Source: Planktothrix sp. PCC 11201
Lineage (GTDB): Bacteria > Cyanobacteriota > Cyanobacteriia > Cyanobacteriales > Microcoleaceae
Assembly: GCF_900009135.1 (NCBI RefSeq)
Contig: NZ_LT797700.1
Span: 113,423 to 160,530 of the forward strand
Length of the DNA: 47,108 nucleotides
Direction of reading: 5' to 3'
Positions 45,371-47,108 of the stretch are shown here, piece after piece (positions within the stretch are counted from its first letter, which is position 1; every line of letters starts with the position of its first letter). Made by a program: the position numbers and the translations under genes. A model generated the notes under the pieces. It was not told the origin of the DNA. It was given only the letters and a program-made list of their open reading frames with translations, and did no database searches.

Positions 45371-46600
45371 TTGGATATGGTAACGGTTTGGATTGGGAAT
45401 TTGGCTTGGGGAGTGGGTTCTATCGTCGGAGCAGAAATGGTAAGGGATCTTTATCATGTCGCGGCTCATGTTTTCCCGCCCTTAATTCGTTTACACAATT
45501 GGCATCATCGGGTATTCCGCCCAGATTTAACTCCCGTGAGTCAGGAAATTTATCGCCAAGCCCATTGGTATAATGATGTCCCCGAAGCCGGGGTGATGTT
45601 CAGTTTCAGTTTGATATTTCTGGCGATCGCCCATATTTACACCCCCGAACACCAGGGATTTGCCCTTCTCGGTTGTCTTTATACCCTCAGTTTCCTATTC
45701 TCCGCCATTGCCCGAGGTTTGGGAATTCCCAATGCGGATCAATTGACGGATTTGACCCATACTCCCGGGGAATTTGACCGTCCTCCCGCTCCTTGGATGG
45801 TGAATCGAACTTACCATTGGCGGCATCATTTTGATAATCAAAATGCCTATTTTTGTGGAACTTTGACTTTATTAGATAAAATCATGGGAACGGCACTTTC
45901 ACTCAAGGGAAAAACCGTTGCTGTGACTGGAGCATCGGGAACTCTCGGACAAGCTCTTTTATTTCATCTCCATGCTCAAGGGGCAAAAGTTCTGGCTTTG
46001 ACCTCCGGTGACCAACCCTTGAGTTTAACGGTTGAGGGGGAAACAATCCCGATCAAAACCGTAACTTGGCAAGTCGGACAGGAACAACAATTAGGGGAGT
46101 TATTGCAAAAAGTAGATATTTTAATTATTAATCATGGAATTAATGTTCACGGTCAAAGGACTCAAGATGCGATCAGTCAATCCTATGAGGTGAATACGTT
46201 TTCCGGTTGGCGTCTATTAGAATTGTTCCTGAGTACCGTTAAAACTAACGCTGATATTGCTAAAAAGGAAGTTTGGGTGAATACATCGGAAGCAGAGGTT
46301 GGGCCAGCTTTAAGCCCCCTCTACGAACTGAGTAAACGGACTTTAGGAGATTTAATTACCCTGCGTCGTTTGGATGCACCCTGCGTGATTCGTAAATTAA
46401 TTTTAGGGCCATTCAAAAGTAACTTAAACCCGATTGGGGTGATGTCTCCTAACTGGGTTGCTAAACAAGTGATTAAACAGGCTCAAGCAGATGTTCGTAA
46501 TATCATTGTTACGATTAATCCTTTAACTTTTATTGCTTTCCCGATTAAACAATTCTGGGTTTCTACTTATTTTAAATTGTTTAGTCGCCAGCCTAATTAG
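45371..46600 (+). CDS. Bifunctional sterol desaturase-like / short-chain dehydrogenase protein
   Basis: AAGGTG is 7 bases before TTG 45371 and 13 before ATG 45377, so the TTG is a realistic start; both give nearly the same protein (409 or 407 residues). Residues about 20-170 resemble the fatty-acid hydroxylase/sterol desaturase superfamily: membrane segments with His-rich motifs (LYHVAAH, LHNWHHRVF, QAHWY, TYHWRHHFDNQNAYF) that would bind a di-iron centre. Residues about 178-400 are a Rossmann SDR domain: VTGASGTLGQALLFHL (NAD(P)-binding), INHGINVHG, the VNTSEAEVG strand, and the catalytic YELSK (Tyr-x-x-x-Lys). NCBI annotates such fusions as bifunctional sterol desaturase/short chain dehydrogenase; the reaction is not known to me. 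An oxidising-reducing pair on one membrane lipid is a reasonable guess. Confidence 0.85.
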   Translation: MDMVTVWIGNLAWGVGSIVGAEMVRDLYHVAAHVFPPLIRLHNWHHRVFRPDLTPVSQEIYRQAHWYNDVPEAGVMFSFSLIFLAIAHIYTPEHQGFALLGCLYTLSFLFSAIARGLGIPNADQLTDLTHTPGEFDRPPAPWMVNRTYHWRHHFDNQNAYFCGTLTLLDKIMGTALSLKGKTVAVTGASGTLGQALLFHLHAQGAKVLALTSGDQPLSLTVEGETIPIKTVTWQVGQEQQLGELLQKVDILIINHGINVHGQRTQDAISQSYEVNTFSGWRLLELFLSTVKTNADIAKKEVWVNTSEAEVGPALSPLYELSKRTLGDLITLRRLDAPCVIRKLILGPFKSNLNPIGVMSPNWVAKQVIKQAQADVRNIIVTINPLTFIAFPIKQFWVSTYFKLFSRQPN

Positions 46601-46602
46601 GG

Positions 46603-46725
46603 AATTACGAATTACGAATTACGAATTACGAATGGGTTATGAGTTATGGGTAATAGAAAGAGTTTACCTCCCCTGCTCCCCTACTCCCCCTACTTCCCCT
46701 GCTCCCCCTGCCTCCCCTGCTCCCC
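46603..46725. repeat. Heptamer tandem repeat AATTACG x4 and C-rich tract
   Basis: AATTACG occurs four times in a row (46603-46630), directly after the stop of the desaturase-SDR gene. A pyrimidine tract of CCCCTGCT/CCCCTACT units follows (about 46667-46725). Heptameric short tandem repeats (STRR) are known from cyanobacteria. No gene is seen in 46601-46862. Confidence 0.85.
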
Positions 46726-46862
46726 AGGTTCGGAAATTGCGATCGCAAAATCAGCAACAACCGAACGTAATCCTGTTAATAACTTTGATACCCTATAGGT
46801 TAGGGAGCATACTATCCAACAACGAGTAGCCTAGGGATCACTGTATTGAGGAGAGGGGAAGA

Positions 46863-47108
46863 ATGTCTGCGACTGACTATAAAGACTACTACACGACTTT
46901 AGGACTCAATAAAACCGCGACGGCCGATGATATCAAAAAAGCCTATCGGAAACTAGCCCGCAAATATCACCCCGACATGAATCCGGGGAATAAACAAGCT
47001 GAGGCGAGTTTCAAGGATGTCAACGAAGCCTACGAGGTGTTATCCGACGCCGATAAACGCCGCAAATATGATCAGTTTGGTCAATATTGGAATCAAGCCG
47101 GGGCCACA
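46863..47108 (+). CDS. DnaJ/CbpA-like co-chaperone, N-terminal J domain (3' truncated by window end)
   Basis: ATG 46863 follows GAGGAGAGGGGA, a strong Shine-Dalgarno. The 82 visible codons give a complete J domain: [29 protein letters not shown] with the HPD motif that stimulates DnaK ATPase, and [24 protein letters not shown]. The continuation QYWNQAG is like the CbpA/DnaJ2 type of cyanobacteria rather than the classic DnaJ with a Gly/Phe-rich region at once, but too little is visible to decide. The gene runs off the right edge. dnaK or grpE are not in the window. Confidence 0.93.
   Translation, partial: MSATDYKDYYTTLGLNKTATADDIKKAYRKLARKYHPDMNPGNKQAEASFKDVNEAYEVLSDADKRRKYDQFGQYWNQAGAT

Noticed and set aside
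46533-46829. A 98-residue plus-strand frame after the desaturase-SDR gene
   Set aside because: It runs through AATTACG heptamers and a pyrimidine tract, overlaps the end of a real gene and has no family signal.

Overview
The window looks like a chromosomal segment of a filamentous, non-heterocystous cyanobacterium (Oscillatoriales, Planktothrix/Oscillatoria-like; this placement is inference). The evidence is the repeated HIP1 octamer GCGATCGC (for example near 4834, 28168, 32213, 37347, 39889, 42607 and 46739), a chloroplast/cyanobacterial division protein of the ARC6/Ftn2 type, the sulfolipid synthase SqdX, a cyanobacteriochrome-like GAF domain, AT-rich intergenic regions, and many small palindromic or heptameric repeats of the kind known from cyanobacteria. 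No rRNA, tRNA, CRISPR array, phage module or complete insertion sequence was seen.

Layout. 1-3.5 kb: the 3' end of an ARC6/Ftn2-like division gene, then a DUF4912 gene interrupted by about 45 tandem YT(Q/E)SG-type units. 3.5-8 kb: a FUSC-family membrane protein, the tmk-holB operon and a small conserved unknown. 8-10.2 kb: an HtrA-like protease that carries two PPC domains in place of PDZ, next to a stand-alone PPC protein. 10.5-13.8 kb: a hybrid kinase with a CBCR-like GAF and a dead receiver (Asp to Asn), divergent from a CBS-like coiled-coil protein. 13.8-16.4 kb: SbcD-like nuclease, HD-domain hydrolase and a membrane coiled-coil protein. 16.4-18.4 kb: a tandem duplication of an Rpn-type PD-(D/E)XK nuclease gene. 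18.8-23.2 kb: a 1453-residue mosaic surface/secreted protein (DUF4347, delta-60 repeats, Ig-like repeats, Pro-Thr stalk, RTX). 23.3-29.3 kb: a GAF-GAF-PAS class III cyclase, sqdX, proA and an OGFr-like protein. 29.3-38 kb: a Cache/HAMP histidine kinase and a 2.2-thousand-residue repeat protein, largely of unknown architecture. 38.7-45.2 kb: an OmpR-type regulator, a kinase remnant, a response regulator with GGDEF and EAL domains, and a dCache-PAS hybrid kinase. 45.4-47.1 kb: a desaturase-SDR fusion and the start of a dnaJ-like gene.

Themes. Roughly one third of the coding sequence is signal transduction: three histidine kinases, two response regulators (one making or breaking c-di-GMP), one cNMP cyclase, a CBS-like sensor and a broken kinase. 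A second theme is large repeat-rich envelope or extracellular proteins. Three of these (8.0, 18.8 and 31.4 kb) share Pro-Thr-Pro linkers. The rest is housekeeping (tmk, holB, proA, sqdX, sbcD).

The best candidates for something undescribed are: the giant protein at 31.4-38 kb, with two interleaved repeat classes and one EF-hand-like loop; a possible His-Cys dyad in the DUF4347 domain, together with a 16-bp perfect hairpin in its first codons; the heptad expansion inside DUF4912; the two Rpn copies, identical in the nuclease domain and divergent only in a repeat hinge; and a MITE-like palindrome, present twice, one copy of which supplies the stop codon of the hybrid kinase. All functional statements come from reading motifs by eye; no searches were run.
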